From Thiomonas delicata (GTDB lineage: Bacteria; Pseudomonadota; Gammaproteobacteria; Burkholderiales; Burkholderiaceae_C): a DNA stretch of 64,000 nt. The position numbers were made by a program, and so were the translations under genes. Each line of letters opens with the position of its first letter. Within the stretch, counting starts at the first letter, position 1. The stretch covers positions 646,009 to 710,008 of the forward strand of contig NZ_LT592171.1 of NCBI RefSeq assembly GCF_900088825.1. The letters are read 5' to 3'. Of this stretch, positions 20,192-30,217 are shown one piece after another. The notes under the pieces are model-generated. The model was given only the letters and a program-made list of their open reading frames with translations, searched no databases and was not told the origin of the DNA.

Positions 20192-21262
20192 TCAGTCGAG
20201 CGTCACGCGCGCAGGGCCTTCTTGCATCTGCCCGATGACGCGGGCGTGGGCAAAGCCCTCGTCGCGGAAAATCTCCAGCACGGCCTCCACGCTGCCCGGT
20301 GCGCAACTCACCAGCAGACCACCGGACGTCTGGGGATCGGTGAACAGGGCTTGCGTGATCGGGTCGGGTTTGCGCAGATCGACATCCTGCCCATAGCTGG
20401 CCCAGTTGCGAGCCGAGGCGCCTGTGATCAGGCCTTGCGCGGCCAGTTCGCGCACATCGTCGAGCAGCGGGACGCTGGCGGCCTGAATCCGCGCCGACAG
20501 ACCGGCGCCGCGGCACATTTCAAGGGCGTGGCCGAACAGGCCGAAGCCGGTGACATCGGTCATGGCATGCACACCCGGCAGTGCGGCAAGCAAGGGCCCG
20601 GGGGTATTGAGCTGCGTGGCGTTTTCGATCATGCGGCGGTAGCCGGGCGCATCCAATTTTTCTTTTTTGAGCGCTGCCGACAGCACGCCGACACCCAGGG
20701 GTTTGCCCAACACCAGGACATCGCCGGGACGCGCTTCGCGATTGCGTCGGATGTTTTGGGGATGGACGATGCCCATCACGGCCAGGCCGTAGATGGGTTC
20801 GATCGAATCGATCGAGTGTCCGCCGGCGACCGGGATGCCCGCGCGTGCGCAGGCATCCTGCCCGCCGCGCAGGATGGCGCCGATGGTTTCCAGCGGCAGC
20901 GTGTTGATCGGCATGCCCACCAGGGCCAGTGCCATGATGGGGCGCCCGCCCATGGCGTAGACGTCCGAAATCGCGTTGGTGGCGGCGATGGCGCCGAAGT
21001 CGTGGGGATCGTCGACGATGGGCATGAAAAAATCGGTCGTGGCGATCAGTGCCTGCTCGTCGTTGAGACGGTACACGGCGGCGTCATCGGAGGTTTCGAT
21101 ACCGACCAGCAGTTCGCTCGGCATCGGCCACAGAGGGCTCTGCTGCAGGATGGAGCTGAGCACGCCGGGTGCGATCTTGCAGCCACAGCCCCCACCATGC
21201 GAGAGCGACGTCAGGCGGGGGGCGGGGCCAGTAGCCGGAGTTGGGTTCATGCAGGTGGACAT
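20192..21262 (-). CDS. selD: Selenide, water dikinase (selenophosphate synthase)
   Basis: 356-residue enzyme making selenophosphate from selenide and ATP for selenocysteine or 2-selenouridine. GGGCGCKIAP near residue 28 holds the catalytic Cys and Lys of the family, followed by DDAAVYRL, TTDFFMPIVDDPHDFG, AAANxISDVYAMGG-like residues and GGHSIDS. The active-site residue is Cys, not Sec. ATG 21262 or ATG 21250 are both possible starts. No selA, selB, selC or mnmH lies in the window, so the end use of selenium is unknown. Confidence 0.93.
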   Translation of the reverse strand: MSTCMNPTPATGPAPRLTSLSHGGGCGCKIAPGVLSSILQQSPLWPMPSELLVGIETSDDAAVYRLNDEQALIATTDFFMPIVDDPHDFGAIAATNAISDVYAMGGRPIMALALVGMPINTLPLETIGAILRGGQDACARAGIPVAGGHSIDSIEPIYGLAVMGIVHPQNIRRNREARPGDVLVLGKPLGVGVLSAALKKEKLDAPGYRRMIENATQLNTPGPLLAALPGVHAMTDVTGFGLFGHALEMCRGAGLSARIQAASVPLLDDVRELAAQGLITGASARNWASYGQDVDLRKPDPITQALFTDPQTSGGLLVSCAPGSVEAVLEIFRDEGFAHARVIGQMQEGPARVTLD

Positions 21263-21353
21263 GGTTCGGGTTCGGGGTCGTGAATCGCAGACGCGGAGCG
21301 ATGGGGAATGCGCCGTCGCAAGGCATCCTGCCTCAACGGTCCGCTGCGCAACA

Positions 21354-22238
21354 TCAAGCCGCGGCCTGGGGCCAACTGCCGCAATGGTCGATAAAGCGCT
21401 GCAGCGGAGGCGAGAATACCTTGCGCTTCGCATGGATGCGGTACAACGTGCGGTTCAACGGCGGCAACGCCGCATCCACGCGCACCAACCGTCCGCTGTC
21501 GAGAAAGTCCTGCACGACGCGCAGGGGCAGGCAACTCACGCCGAGTTGCTCCGCCACGGCATGTTTGATGGCCTCGGAATTGCCTAAATGCATGGTGGAA
21601 CCGAAGCGCTGGAGATGGGGCAGCAACAGGGCCTCCACGGTTTCGCGTGTGCCGGAACCCGGTTCGCGCAGGATCCAGCGCGCAGCCGCCAATTCGCCGC
21701 GCGAGGGCGGTCGCTGCGCCAGGGCATGGTCGGGGGCCGCGACGACCACGAGCAAATCGATCAGCCAGGGGTGGATTTCCAGTTCATCATGATGGCAGGC
21801 GCCTTCGATGAAACCGATGTCCGCCTCGTAGTTGGCCACGTTCTGGATGACATCCTGGGTGTTACGCACTTCCAGCTGGATTTGCGCCAACGGCCATTGC
21901 CGCTGGTAGGCGCCCAGCACCGCCGGCATGAGGTAGTTGCCGATGGTCGTACTTGCGCTGACGCGCAGGGCGGCGGCACCGTCGGCGAACAAGGTTTCAA
22001 TTTCGCGGACCTGATCCAGCAAAGCCAATGCGCGCGGCAGCAGCAATCGTCCGCAGTCATTCAGCACGACGCGCTTGCCGACGCGGTCGAAGACCCGCGT
22101 GCCGAGCTGCGACTCCAGTTCGGCCAATGCCGCACTCACCGCCGACTGGGACAGGGCTAGGTTCCTGCCGGCTTCGGTCGTGCTGCCGCTTTGTGCGATG
22201 GCCACCATCACATCGAGTTGCCGCAAGGTTAGTCTCAT
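21354..22238 (-). CDS. LysR-family transcriptional regulator (YeiE-like)
   Basis: 294 residues with an N-terminal winged HTH (residues 4-63, with GSTTEAGRNLALSQSAVSAALAELE as the recognition region and RVFDRVGKRVVLN as the wing) and a C-terminal periplasmic-binding-like effector domain (about 90-290). The HTH resembles YeiE of enterobacteria, which responds to sulfite. It is divergent from the isc operon and on the same strand as selD, 91 bases away. Its targets are not evident. Confidence 0.88.
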   Translation of the reverse strand: MRLTLRQLDVMVAIAQSGSTTEAGRNLALSQSAVSAALAELESQLGTRVFDRVGKRVVLNDCGRLLLPRALALLDQVREIETLFADGAAALRVSASTTIGNYLMPAVLGAYQRQWPLAQIQLEVRNTQDVIQNVANYEADIGFIEGACHHDELEIHPWLIDLLVVVAAPDHALAQRPPSRGELAAARWILREPGSGTRETVEALLLPHLQRFGSTMHLGNSEAIKHAVAEQLGVSCLPLRVVQDFLDSGRLVRVDAALPPLNRTLYRIHAKRKVFSPPLQRFIDHCGSWPQAAA

Positions 22239-22575
22239 CGATTTTTTATCTTGATGACTCTGTTTTTTGTGGCGAATTCGCTGAATTCTAGGGCGCCGGC
22301 CGCCGCGCCGGGGCGCCGATTCCCGGTGTTTGTTGAAACGCCGGAATCTTGAGTGGAACTCGGGGTTTTCCGCGGACTCTCAGTTCACGAGGCGCCACGG
22401 CTTCACGCAGGATAGGCAGGCGGTTCGAGGCTTGCCATGCGGAATGGCCCTATTGGTCGACGAATTTACTCGGGGTTGTGTTATAATTCCTACTGAATTC
22501 GTCGGGTATTGAGCGGGTGCGTTTCAGTTGACTTGGCGATTGCGACGGTCATCCGCTTTCCACTTGGAGAACACC
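22239..22575. promoter_or_regulatory. Divergent intergenic region lysR/iscR with IscR-type operator
   Basis: This 337-base gap holds no gene. At 22485-22509 lies a 25-mer matching about 20 of 25 positions of the type 1 IscR site (ATASYYGACTRWWWYAGTCRRSTAT), with CCTACTGAATTCGTCGGGTAT inside it. It overlaps a perfect -10 TATAAT (22482-22487). The -35 is weak, as is usual for isc promoters. This arrangement implies autorepression of the operon by [2Fe-2S]-IscR. Confidence 0.8.
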
Positions 22576-23112
22576 ATGAGACTGACGACGAAAGGACGAT
22601 TTGCCGTAACGGCCATGATCGACGTGGCCATGCGCCAGCATCTGGGGCCCGTCACCCTGGCCAGCATCAGCCAGCGCCAGCATATTTCGCTCTCGTATCT
22701 CGAGCAGCTGTTCGGCAAGCTGCGGCGCCACGAGTTGGTGGAGTCGGTGCGAGGTCCGGGCGGCGGCTACAGCCTGGCGCGCAAGCCCGAGGAAATCAGC
22801 ATCGCGGATGTCATCATCGCGGTGGACGAGCCGCTGGATGCCACCCAGTGCGGCGGCAAGGAGAACTGCCACGGCGAGGACGGCGAAGGCCGCTGCATGA
22901 CCCATGATCTATGGGCCGCGCTCAACACCCGCATGGTCGAGTTCCTCGATTCGGTGAACCTGAAGACCATGGTGGACCAAAATCTTGCGCAGGGCGTGTC
23001 CATCGAGGAAGTGGCGGTGGTGCGCAAACCCGTGGCCCCCATGCCTGTCAGCAAACCGGTGAAGGTCAAAGCGCCGAATTCGGTGTTCAATCTGGCGCAG
23101 AACATGGGTTGA
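22576..23112 (+). CDS. iscR: Fe-S cluster-sensing Rrf2 regulator
   Basis: 178-residue Rrf2 winged-helix repressor. MRLTTKGRFAVTAMIDVA and GPGGGYSLAR are hallmark sequences. The cluster ligands are Cys92, Cys98 and Cys107 with His110 as probable fourth ligand; the loop between the second and third Cys is three residues longer than in E. coli IscR. The C-terminus is extended and Val/Pro/Lys-rich. ATG 22576 has TTGGAG upstream. It is the first gene of the isc operon and is preceded by its own probable binding site. Confidence 0.95.
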   Translation: MRLTTKGRFAVTAMIDVAMRQHLGPVTLASISQRQHISLSYLEQLFGKLRRHELVESVRGPGGGYSLARKPEEISIADVIIAVDEPLDATQCGGKENCHGEDGEGRCMTHDLWAALNTRMVEFLDSVNLKTMVDQNLAQGVSIEEVAVVRKPVAPMPVSKPVKVKAPNSVFNLAQNMG

Positions 23113-23183
23113 TCGGGCGCGCCATCATCGTTTGTTGTTTGTTTCACGTTTTTGAATAGCCACGCCCGTATCGAGACTGAACC

Positions 23184-24404
23184 ATGTCGACGACCCCGCA
23201 TTTCCCCATTTACATGGACTATGGCGCCACGACGCCGGTTGATCCGCGCGTCGTGGATGCGATGATTCCCTGGCTGCGCGAGCATTTCGGCAACCCGGCG
23301 TCGCGCAGCCATGCCTGGGGCTGGGAAGCGGAGGATGCGGTCGAGAGAGCGCGCGCGCAAGTCGCCGATCTGGTGGGCGCCGACGCCAAGGAGTTGGTGT
23401 GGACCTCGGGTGCGACCGAATCCATCAATCTCGCGCTCAAGGGCGCAGCCCATTTCTACCAGGGGCGCGGCAAGCACATCGTCACGCTCAAGACCGAGCA
23501 CAAAGCCGTGCTCGACACCTGCCGCGAGCTCGAGCGCCAGGGTTTCGAGGTCACCTACCTGGACGTGCAGCCCGATGGCCTGCTGGACCTCGACGCCCTC
23601 AAGGCCGCCTTGCGGCCGGACACCATCCTGGTGTCGGTGCTGCTGGTGAACAACGAGATCGGCGTGATCCAGGACGTGCAGAGCATCGGCGCCCTTTGCC
23701 GCGAGCGCGGCATCATTTTTCACGTGGATGCCGCGCAAGCCACCGGCAAGGTCACCATCGACCTGAAGAACTGGCCGGTCGATCTGATGAGCCTGGCGTC
23801 TCACAAGACCTACGGACCCAAGGGCATCGGCGCCCTGTTCGTGCGGCGCAAGCCGCGGGTGCGCATCGAGGCCCAGATGCATGGCGGCGGACACGAGCGC
23901 GGCATGCGTTCGGGCACTTTGCCGGTGCACCAGATCGTGGGCATGGGAGAGGCTTACCGCATCGCCAAGCTGGAGATGGGCACCGAAATCGAACGCATCC
24001 GCATGCTGCAGAGCAAATTGTTGCGAGGGTTGCAGGACATCGAGGAGGTCTACATCAACGGCGACCTCGAGCGCCGCGTGCCGCACAACGTCAACGCCAG
24101 CTTCAACTTCGTCGAGGGCGAGTCGCTGATCATGGCCATCAAGGGCATTGCGGTGTCCAGCGGCTCGGCCTGCACCTCGGCCAGCCTCGAGCCGTCCTAT
24201 GTGCTGCGCGCGCTCGGCCGCAGCGACGAGTTGGCGCATTCCTCGCTGCGCATGACCATCGGGCGCTTCAGCACCGAGGACGACATCGACTATGCCGTCA
24301 AGCTGCTGAAGGAGAAGGTCGCCAAGCTGCGCGAACTCTCCCCGCTCTGGGAGATGCACCAGGAAGGCATCGACCTCAGCACCATTCAATGGGCGGCGCA
24401 CTGA
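23184..24404 (+). CDS. iscS: Cysteine desulfurase
   Basis: 406-residue PLP enzyme that takes sulfur from cysteine and passes it as persulfide to IscU. Family sequences are [28 protein letters not shown], the PLP lysine in [14 protein letters not shown] near residue 210, and the persulfide Cys in [21 protein letters not shown] near residue 330. The C-terminus [17 protein letters not shown] matches the IscU-contacting end of IscS. It lies 71 bases after iscR. Confidence 0.97.
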   Translation: MSTTPHFPIYMDYGATTPVDPRVVDAMIPWLREHFGNPASRSHAWGWEAEDAVERARAQVADLVGADAKELVWTSGATESINLALKGAAHFYQGRGKHIVTLKTEHKAVLDTCRELERQGFEVTYLDVQPDGLLDLDALKAALRPDTILVSVLLVNNEIGVIQDVQSIGALCRERGIIFHVDAAQATGKVTIDLKNWPVDLMSLASHKTYGPKGIGALFVRRKPRVRIEAQMHGGGHERGMRSGTLPVHQIVGMGEAYRIAKLEMGTEIERIRMLQSKLLRGLQDIEEVYINGDLERRVPHNVNASFNFVEGESLIMAIKGIAVSSGSACTSASLEPSYVLRALGRSDELAHSSLRMTIGRFSTEDDIDYAVKLLKEKVAKLRELSPLWEMHQEGIDLSTIQWAAH

Positions 24405-24430
24405 CTCGTCAGCCCCAACCGGAGATCACC

Positions 24431-24850
24431 ATGGCCTACAGCGAAAAAGTCATCGAGCATTACGAAAATCCCCGCAATGTCGGCGCCTTTCCCAAGGACG
24501 ATCCGACCGTGGGCACCGGCATGGTCGGCGCCCCCGCCTGCGGCGACGTGATGAAGTTGCAGATCAAGGTCAACGCGCAGGGCATCATCGAGGATGCGCG
24601 CTTCAAGACGTACGGCTGCGGTTCGGCCATCGCATCGTCATCCCTCGTCACCGAGTGGGTCAAGGGCAAATCCCTGGACGATGCGCTGCAGATCCGTAAT
24701 ACCCAGATCGCCGAGGAGTTGGCGCTGCCTCCCGTGAAGATCCATTGCTCGATCCTGGCCGAGGACGCGATCAAGGCCGCGGTCAAGGATTACCAGTCGC
24801 GCATTGCTGGGGCCGCTGAAGTAGGCCACGAGCGCGTCAAAGCGGCCTGA
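24431..24850 (+). CDS. iscU: Fe-S cluster assembly scaffold
   Basis: 139-residue scaffold on which [2Fe-2S] and [4Fe-4S] clusters form. The three conserved Cys lie in [12 protein letters not shown] (Cys37), [13 protein letters not shown] (Cys63) and [12 protein letters not shown] (Cys106). LPPVK just before the third Cys is the motif recognised by HscA. A GGAG site is 6 bases before the ATG. It follows iscS by 26 bases. Confidence 0.97.
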   Translation: MAYSEKVIEHYENPRNVGAFPKDDPTVGTGMVGAPACGDVMKLQIKVNAQGIIEDARFKTYGCGSAIASSSLVTEWVKGKSLDDALQIRNTQIAEELALPPVKIHCSILAEDAIKAAVKDYQSRIAGAAEVGHERVKAA

Positions 24851-24867
24851 GCGCGGGAGAGTTCATC

Positions 24868-25191
24868 ATGCCCATCACCCTGACCGAAAACGCCGCGAAG
24901 CATGTGCAGAACTACCTGGCCCAGCGCGGCAAGGGCGTCGGCGTGCGCCTGGGCGTCAAGACCACGGGTTGTTCCGGTCTGGCGTATAAGCTGGAATACG
25001 CCGATGCCGCCGCGCCCGAGGACCAAGTGTTCGAAAGCCACGGCGTCAAGGTGCTGATCGATCCGAAGAGCCTGAGCTATCTCGACGGCACCGAACTCGA
25101 TTTCGTGCGCGAAGGCCTGCAGCAGGGATTCAAGTTCAACAATCCCAACGAACGCGATCGCTGCGGCTGCGGCGAATCGTTCCGGGTTTGA
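24868..25191 (+). CDS. iscA: A-type iron-sulfur carrier
   Basis: 107-residue A-type carrier protein. The three ligand cysteines are in [13 protein letters not shown] (Cys35) and RCGCGESF (Cys99, Cys101), the standard HesB/IscA pattern. It delivers clusters or iron to apo-proteins. It lies 17 bases after iscU with GGGAGAG ahead of the ATG. Confidence 0.96.
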   Translation: MPITLTENAAKHVQNYLAQRGKGVGVRLGVKTTGCSGLAYKLEYADAAAPEDQVFESHGVKVLIDPKSLSYLDGTELDFVREGLQQGFKFNNPNERDRCGCGESFRV

Positions 25192-25230
25192 TGCGGGTCA
25201 GCGGACTGCCCCTAGCGCCGATCTTCGCCC

Positions 25231-25851
25231 ATGCCCTTCCACGCACCGCTCGAAGCGCAAGGCCGCGTCGATTTCAGTCAAGACCATTTCACCCTGTTCG
25301 GACTGCCCGCGCGGTTCACGCTCGATACGGACGCGCTGACCCGGACCTGGCGGCAACTGCAGGCTGCCGTGCATCCGGACCGCTTCGTCAATGCCAGCCC
25401 CGCCGACAAGCGTTTGGCGATGCAGTGGTCGACCCAGGTCAACACCGCGTATCGCACACTCAAGGATGCGCAGCAGCGTGCCGCGTACCTGTGCGAATTG
25501 CGCGGCGTACCCATCGACGCGGAACGCAATACCGCCATGCCGACTGAATTCCTGATGCAGCAACTGCAGTGGCGTGAGCGGCTTGACGACGTGCGCGAGG
25601 CTGGGGACGCCGGCGCATTGCAGGCCATGGCGGACGAGGTCGAGCGCGCGCGCGATCAGACCTTGCTGCGATTGGCCACGCTGCTGGACCAGGCTCCGCG
25701 CGCAGGTCCAGAGGCTTCGGAACTGCCGTCGCAATCCACGCGGGACGCCGCGGCCCTGGTGCGCGTGCTGATGTTCATCGACAAGTTCAGGCAGGACCTC
25801 GCGTCCCCGCTTCCACGCTCAGGCTCCAACCTCAACGCTCCGGCAGCCTGA
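25231..25851 (+). CDS. hscB: Co-chaperone HscB (J-domain)
   Basis: 206-residue J-type co-chaperone. The J domain (about residues 18-85) begins [12 protein letters not shown] and has HPDRF as the HPD loop that stimulates HscA. The C-terminal helical domain that binds IscU includes [14 protein letters not shown], and FIDKFRQDL near the end is conserved. The C-terminal 18 residues ([15 protein letters not shown]) are a low-complexity extension. It follows iscA by 39 bases. Confidence 0.94.
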   Translation: MPFHAPLEAQGRVDFSQDHFTLFGLPARFTLDTDALTRTWRQLQAAVHPDRFVNASPADKRLAMQWSTQVNTAYRTLKDAQQRAAYLCELRGVPIDAERNTAMPTEFLMQQLQWRERLDDVREAGDAGALQAMADEVERARDQTLLRLATLLDQAPRAGPEASELPSQSTRDAAALVRVLMFIDKFRQDLASPLPRSGSNLNAPAA

Positions 25852-25891
25852 GGCTGCCGTCAACCGCGCGTCGCAACGCGCTTTTCGCTGC

Positions 25892-27796
25892 ATGGCTTTG
25901 CTCCAAATCTCCGAACCGGGCCAGTCCCCCGATCCGCATCAACGCCGCGTGGCCGTGGGTATCGATCTCGGGACCACCCATTCCCTCGTCGCCGTCGTGC
26001 GCAGCGGCGTGGCCGAATGCCTGCCCGATGCCGCGGGCCGCGTGTTGCTTCCCTCCGTGGTGCGATACGGGCCTGATGGCCCGCCCGTGGTCGGCTGGGA
26101 CGCGCTGGCCTTGCGTGACGACGACCCGTGCAACACCATCGCTTCGGCCAAGCGGCTGATGGGACGCGAACTTGCCGATCTCGATGCGGGCTTGCATCTG
26201 CCCTATGTCTTCGATGACCGGCCCGGCCTGCTCGCCATCCAGACCTTGCAGGGCGCCAAGACCCCGGTGGAGGTTTCGGCAGACATCCTGCGCGCCCTGA
26301 GAGCGCGCGCCGAGGCCACGCTCGGGACCGATCTGGCCGGCGCGGTGATCACCGTTCCGGCGTATTTCGACGACGCGCAGCGCCAGGCGACGAAGGATGC
26401 CGCGCGGCTGGCTGGCCTCAACGTGCTGCGACTGATCAACGAGCCGACCGCGGCGGCGATGGCCTACGGCCTGGACCAGGCCGCCGAGGGCGTGTACGCG
26501 GTGTACGACCTGGGTGGCGGTACGTTCGACGTGTCGGTCCTGCGCCTGACCAAGGGCGTGTTCGAGGTCATGGCCACGGGCGGTGACACCGCCCTCGGCG
26601 GCGACGACTACGACGCCTTGGTGGCCGCCGAACTGGCGGGGCGTGGCGGCCTGGCCGGACTCGATGCCAGGGCGCGCAGTGCGCTGCAGCGCGTGGCCCG
26701 TGCGGCCAAGGAGCGACTCAGCGTCCAGCCCGAAGTGCGGGTGCTGGCCGATTTGCCGGGCGGCCAACGCATCGACCAGACGCTGACCCGGGACGAATTC
26801 GCCCAGTGCACCGCCGAACTGACCCGGCGCACCATCATCTTGCTGCGGCAGGTGCTGCGCGATGCGCAGATTTCGTGCGACGCCGTTTCCGGCATCGTGC
26901 TGGTGGGCGGCTCCACGCGCATGCCCGTGGTGCGCGAGGCGGTGCGGGAATTTTTTGGCCGCCCGCCCCTGGTGAACCTCGATCCGGACGAAGTGGTCGC
27001 CATCGGCGCCGCGCGCCAGGCGCACGCGCTTGCCGGCAACCACGACGATGACGACCCGCTGCTGCTCGACGTGATTCCGCTTTCCCTCGGCTTGGAGACC
27101 ATGGGCGGCCTGGTGGAGCGCATCATCCCGCGCAACACGACCATCCCGACGGCGCGGGCGCAGGAGTTCACCACCTTCAAGGACGGGCAGACCGCCATGT
27201 CCATCCATGTCGTGCAGGGCGAGCGCGAACTGGTGGCCGATTGCCGCTCCCTGGCGCGTTTCGAGCTGCGCGGCATACCCCCCATGACGGCCGGGGCGGC
27301 CCGCGTGCTGGTCACGTTCCAGGTGGACGCCGATGGCTTGCTGGAAGTGAGCGCCCGCGAGCAAAGCACGGGCGTGGCGGCCCAAGTGGAAGTGAAGCCG
27401 AGCTATGGCTTGTCAGATGCGCAGATCGCCGAAATGCTGCAGTCCGGCTTCGCCGCGGCGGATGTTGATGCGCAACAACGCGTCCTGCATGAAGAGCGCG
27501 TGGACGCCGAGCGCCTGCTCGACGCGACCCGTCACGCGATGCAGGCGGATTCCGATCTGCTGACGAAACCGGACATCGATGCCATTCACGCCGCGATGGC
27601 TGATTTGGCGCAGAAAATGAACGATACCGACCACCTGGCGATTCGCGCGGCCGCCGAGCACCTGGCGCGTGTGACCGAGGCCTTCGCCGCGCAGCGCATG
27701 AATCGCAGCATTCAACGCGCGCTGGCCGGGCGCAGCGTCAGCAGCCTGATGGCGGAGGCTCCGGCGGCAGATCCCATCATCCCCACCGAGTCCTGA
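25892..27796 (+). CDS. hscA: Hsp70-type chaperone HscA
   Basis: 634-residue Hsp70 specialised for cluster release from IscU. The ATPase domain contains [40 protein letters not shown] and [14 protein letters not shown]. The substrate domain follows from about residue 395 ([14 protein letters not shown]). The C-terminal lid is shorter than in DnaK, lacking the acidic GGMPGGM-type tail, as in other HscA proteins. It lies between hscB and fdx, 3 bases before the latter. Confidence 0.96.
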   Translation: MALLQISEPGQSPDPHQRRVAVGIDLGTTHSLVAVVRSGVAECLPDAAGRVLLPSVVRYGPDGPPVVGWDALALRDDDPCNTIASAKRLMGRELADLDAGLHLPYVFDDRPGLLAIQTLQGAKTPVEVSADILRALRARAEATLGTDLAGAVITVPAYFDDAQRQATKDAARLAGLNVLRLINEPTAAAMAYGLDQAAEGVYAVYDLGGGTFDVSVLRLTKGVFEVMATGGDTALGGDDYDALVAAELAGRGGLAGLDARARSALQRVARAAKERLSVQPEVRVLADLPGGQRIDQTLTRDEFAQCTAELTRRTIILLRQVLRDAQISCDAVSGIVLVGGSTRMPVVREAVREFFGRPPLVNLDPDEVVAIGAARQAHALAGNHDDDDPLLLDVIPLSLGLETMGGLVERIIPRNTTIPTARAQEFTTFKDGQTAMSIHVVQGERELVADCRSLARFELRGIPPMTAGAARVLVTFQVDADGLLEVSAREQSTGVAAQVEVKPSYGLSDAQIAEMLQSGFAAADVDAQQRVLHEERVDAERLLDATRHAMQADSDLLTKPDIDAIHAAMADLAQKMNDTDHLAIRAAAEHLARVTEAFAAQRMNRSIQRALAGRSVSSLMAEAPAADPIIPTES

Positions 27797-27799
27797 GTC

Positions 27800-28132
27800 A
27801 TGCCCGTGATCACCATCCTGCCGCACCATGAGTACTGCCCGCAAGGCGCCACCGTCGAGGCCGAGCGCGGCACGTCCATCTGCGAGGCCCTGCTCGAGCA
27901 CGACATCCCCATCGAGCATGCCTGCGAATTGTCCTGCGCCTGCACCACCTGCCATGTCATCGTGCGCAAGGGCTACGGATCGCTGGGCGATCCCGACGAA
28001 AGCGAGGAAGACCTGCTCGACCGCGCTTGGGGCCTGGAACCCACGTCGCGCCTGTCCTGCCAGGCCATCCTGAGCGACCAGGACGTGACCATCGAGATCC
28101 CGCGTTATTCCATCAACCACGCCAAGGAGTAA
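27800..28132 (+). CDS. fdx: [2Fe-2S] ferredoxin of the isc system
   Basis: 110-residue adrenodoxin-type ferredoxin. The cluster ligands are in CELSCACTTCHVIV (Cys42, Cys48 and Cys51 by the usual C-x5-C-x2-C spacing) with the fourth Cys in RLSCQAIL near residue 87. It provides electrons for sulfur reduction during cluster assembly on IscU. It is the last gene of the operon here; no iscX follows, and the next gene is on the opposite strand. Confidence 0.95.
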   Translation: MPVITILPHHEYCPQGATVEAERGTSICEALLEHDIPIEHACELSCACTTCHVIVRKGYGSLGDPDESEEDLLDRAWGLEPTSRLSCQAILSDQDVTIEIPRYSINHAKE

Positions 28133-28161
28133 GCGGCTTCGGGAGATCTCGGCGGCGCCGG

Positions 28162-29259
28162 CTATTCGTCGGCGTCCGCGCTGGTGAGGTACCAGTCCTT
28201 GCCTGCCAGGCAAGCGGCGCCTTCCTGAGTCGTTGCCAGAATCACCGGCTGGCTGCAGGCGTCGCGCAGGCGCAGGCCGGCCTTGCTCAAGGCGCCCATG
28301 ACCGCGTCGGGTCCTAGGCATTCCATCGAGATGCGTGCATAGCCCTGCCGTGCCGCCTCGCGCATCAAGGCGTGGAACAGGCGTGAAAGATTGCGCTGCC
28401 AGGGCGGGGCCGCAAGAAAATCCCGCACATACAGGGTTTCGCCCACGGGTTCGCACACGGCATAGCCGCGCAGCGCATCGGGACGTTCTGGAGAGACGCG
28501 GGCCGTGAGCGCAAACAGCCGGTAGTGGCGGGAGGGCTTTTGCACGAAGCGCCAGTGCAGAAAGGCGCGGTCGCGTGTGCCGATGACGGTGCGATCGGCA
28601 ACTTGCTCGGCCCACAGCGCGTCGAATCGGTCGTCGGGCTGGCTCAGCCACCGCGTATCGTGTTTTTCCCGATCGAGCAGCGAGGGCCCGATCAGGCGCA
28701 CCGCATGGAGGATGGTGTCCAGCGCGCCGCCGACAAGCCTGCGCAGCGCCCGGGGTAGCGCGGACGGAAGGTGGTCCGACGTGCGCAGCACGCAGACGTA
28801 TCGTCCCAGATGGCCCATGACCGCAAACCCGGCGCGCTGGACCACCGGCAGCGACTTGGCGTTGGGGAAGCCATACAGCACGGGGTGGCTTGCGAGGCCT
28901 CGCGCAAGCACGGCACGCTGCAAGGTCAAGGCCGGGAAGAGTGTGCGGTGCTGGGCGTTGACCGCGAAGTCGCCCATCAGGCCGGCGGAGAGGGACGCGG
29001 CGCCGCAGCGCATGGCGCGAAACCCGATGCCCACGGTTCCCACCGGGGCATCGCTCTGCGCATGACGCAGGAGCAAGACCGTCGGCCGGCCTGCCGGATT
29101 GCCGCGATAGAACCACGCGAACTTGCCTTGCCTGCGCTCGGCGTGTCCCAGGTTCGAGGACCACAGGGCAATGATGTCGTGCGCGTCGGTGTCGAGGTCG
29201 GCCGGCTCGACGCGATAAGCTTCCTGCGCGGTCCTTGGCTCAGGCACGGATCGAGCCAT
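28162..29259 (-). CDS. GNAT-fold acyltransferase, last gene of an amidating cluster
   Basis: 365 residues that look like a duplicated GNAT/FemAB-type acyltransferase. The N-terminal half has VGTVGIGFRAMR followed by MGDFAVNAQHRTLFPALTLQRAVL, the acetyl-CoA-binding helix region, and FPNAKSLPVVQRAGF. The second half has WRFVQKPSRHYRLFAL and a final beta-alpha unit. Such proteins are frequent beside extracellular glycan and carrier-protein pathways. ATG 29259 is preferred over ATG 29277, overlapping the upstream gene by 20 bases. Acyl donor and acceptor are not known; an acyl-ACP donor from the same operon is a plausible inference. Confidence 0.65.
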   Translation of the reverse strand: MARSVPEPRTAQEAYRVEPADLDTDAHDIIALWSSNLGHAERRQGKFAWFYRGNPAGRPTVLLLRHAQSDAPVGTVGIGFRAMRCGAASLSAGLMGDFAVNAQHRTLFPALTLQRAVLARGLASHPVLYGFPNAKSLPVVQRAGFAVMGHLGRYVCVLRTSDHLPSALPRALRRLVGGALDTILHAVRLIGPSLLDREKHDTRWLSQPDDRFDALWAEQVADRTVIGTRDRAFLHWRFVQKPSRHYRLFALTARVSPERPDALRGYAVCEPVGETLYVRDFLAAPPWQRNLSRLFHALMREAARQGYARISMECLGPDAVMGALSKAGLRLRDACSQPVILATTQEGAACLAGKDWYLTSADADE

Positions 29260-30217
29260 TCCCGGATTTCCTGGCAAGCAGCACGCGGATCTGGCCTTGT
29301 GCGTCGCGCACGGCGTCGACGGTGTCGAAGCTTGCGCTTTTGTTCAGCAATTGCAGCATGGCGGGGCCCTGGCCCAGGCCGACCTCGATGCCGAGCCAGC
29401 CTCCCGCGCGCAGCACGGCCGGCGATTCGCGCATCAGGCGCATCAGGATGCCGACCCCGAACGGCCCGCCGTCGAAGGCCAGCGAGGGTTCGTGGCCGAT
29501 GATTTCCGCAGGCATGCTGTCGAGTTTGCCCGCAGAGATATAGGGCGGGGCGGACACGATCATGTCGATGCGTCCGAGGAACTTCGCAATGCCGAAAAGG
29601 GCAAGCAGGTCGCCCGTGTACAGCTCGACGCGGTCGCCCAGGCCAAGCCTCTCGGTGTTCCTGCGCGCCAGCTCGACGGCGTCGGCCGCCAGGTCGGAGG
29701 CGTGGAGACGGGCGCGCGGTTCGGCATGCGCCAGCGCCAGCGCGAGATTGCCGCAACCGCAGCAGACGTCGATGGCATGCACGGTGCCGCAGGCATCGGC
29801 CAGCGTGCGCAGCTTCGCCAGCGCGGCGTTCCCGAGCATCTCGGTCTCGCGGCGTGGAATCAGCGCCTCGGGGCCTGCCAGCAGGTCCAGGCCCATGAAG
29901 CGCTGACGCCCGGTGAGGTAGGCCAGGGGAATGCCTTGCAGCCGGCGCGCGATGAGCGCATCGAGACGGGCGAGTTGCTCGGGCGAGGGCTCGGGCAGTT
30001 CCAGGCTTTGCGCCGCGGCGACCGAGAGAGGGTTGCCGGCGGCCAGATGCCACAGAGTCCGCAGCGCGGAGTCCGGCGTTTCCTCCGGCTTGTCGGGCAG
30101 GGTTTGCAAGGCTTGCGCGAGCAGGCGCAGCCGGCTGGCGAAGGCTGCCGCGGCTGCCGGCGACAGGTTCGGGGGGCCGGCTTCGGCCTGCTGCGCCAAG
30201 GGTTCGGGTCGGTTCAC
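29240..30217 (-). CDS. PrmC/HemK-like SAM methyltransferase with altered NPPY motif
   Basis: 325-residue Rossmann methyltransferase related to PrmC/PrmB. The N-terminal helical part ends with LAYLTGRQRFMGLDL and IPRRETEML, typical of PrmC. The SAM motif is AIDVCCGCGNLALALA. The catalytic NPPY, which holds the glutamine amide of release factors, reads SAPPYIS here, with Asn replaced by Ala. This argues that it is not the release-factor methylase. GTG 30217 overlaps the stop of the nadE-like gene as GTGA, so the two are coupled. Likely substrate is a product of this gene cluster, by inference. Confidence 0.75.
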   Translation of the reverse strand: MNRPEPLAQQAEAGPPNLSPAAAAAFASRLRLLAQALQTLPDKPEETPDSALRTLWHLAAGNPLSVAAAQSLELPEPSPEQLARLDALIARRLQGIPLAYLTGRQRFMGLDLLAGPEALIPRRETEMLGNAALAKLRTLADACGTVHAIDVCCGCGNLALALAHAEPRARLHASDLAADAVELARRNTERLGLGDRVELYTGDLLALFGIAKFLGRIDMIVSAPPYISAGKLDSMPAEIIGHEPSLAFDGGPFGVGILMRLMRESPAVLRAGGWLGIEVGLGQGPAMLQLLNKSASFDTVDAVRDAQGQIRVLLARKSGNGSIRA

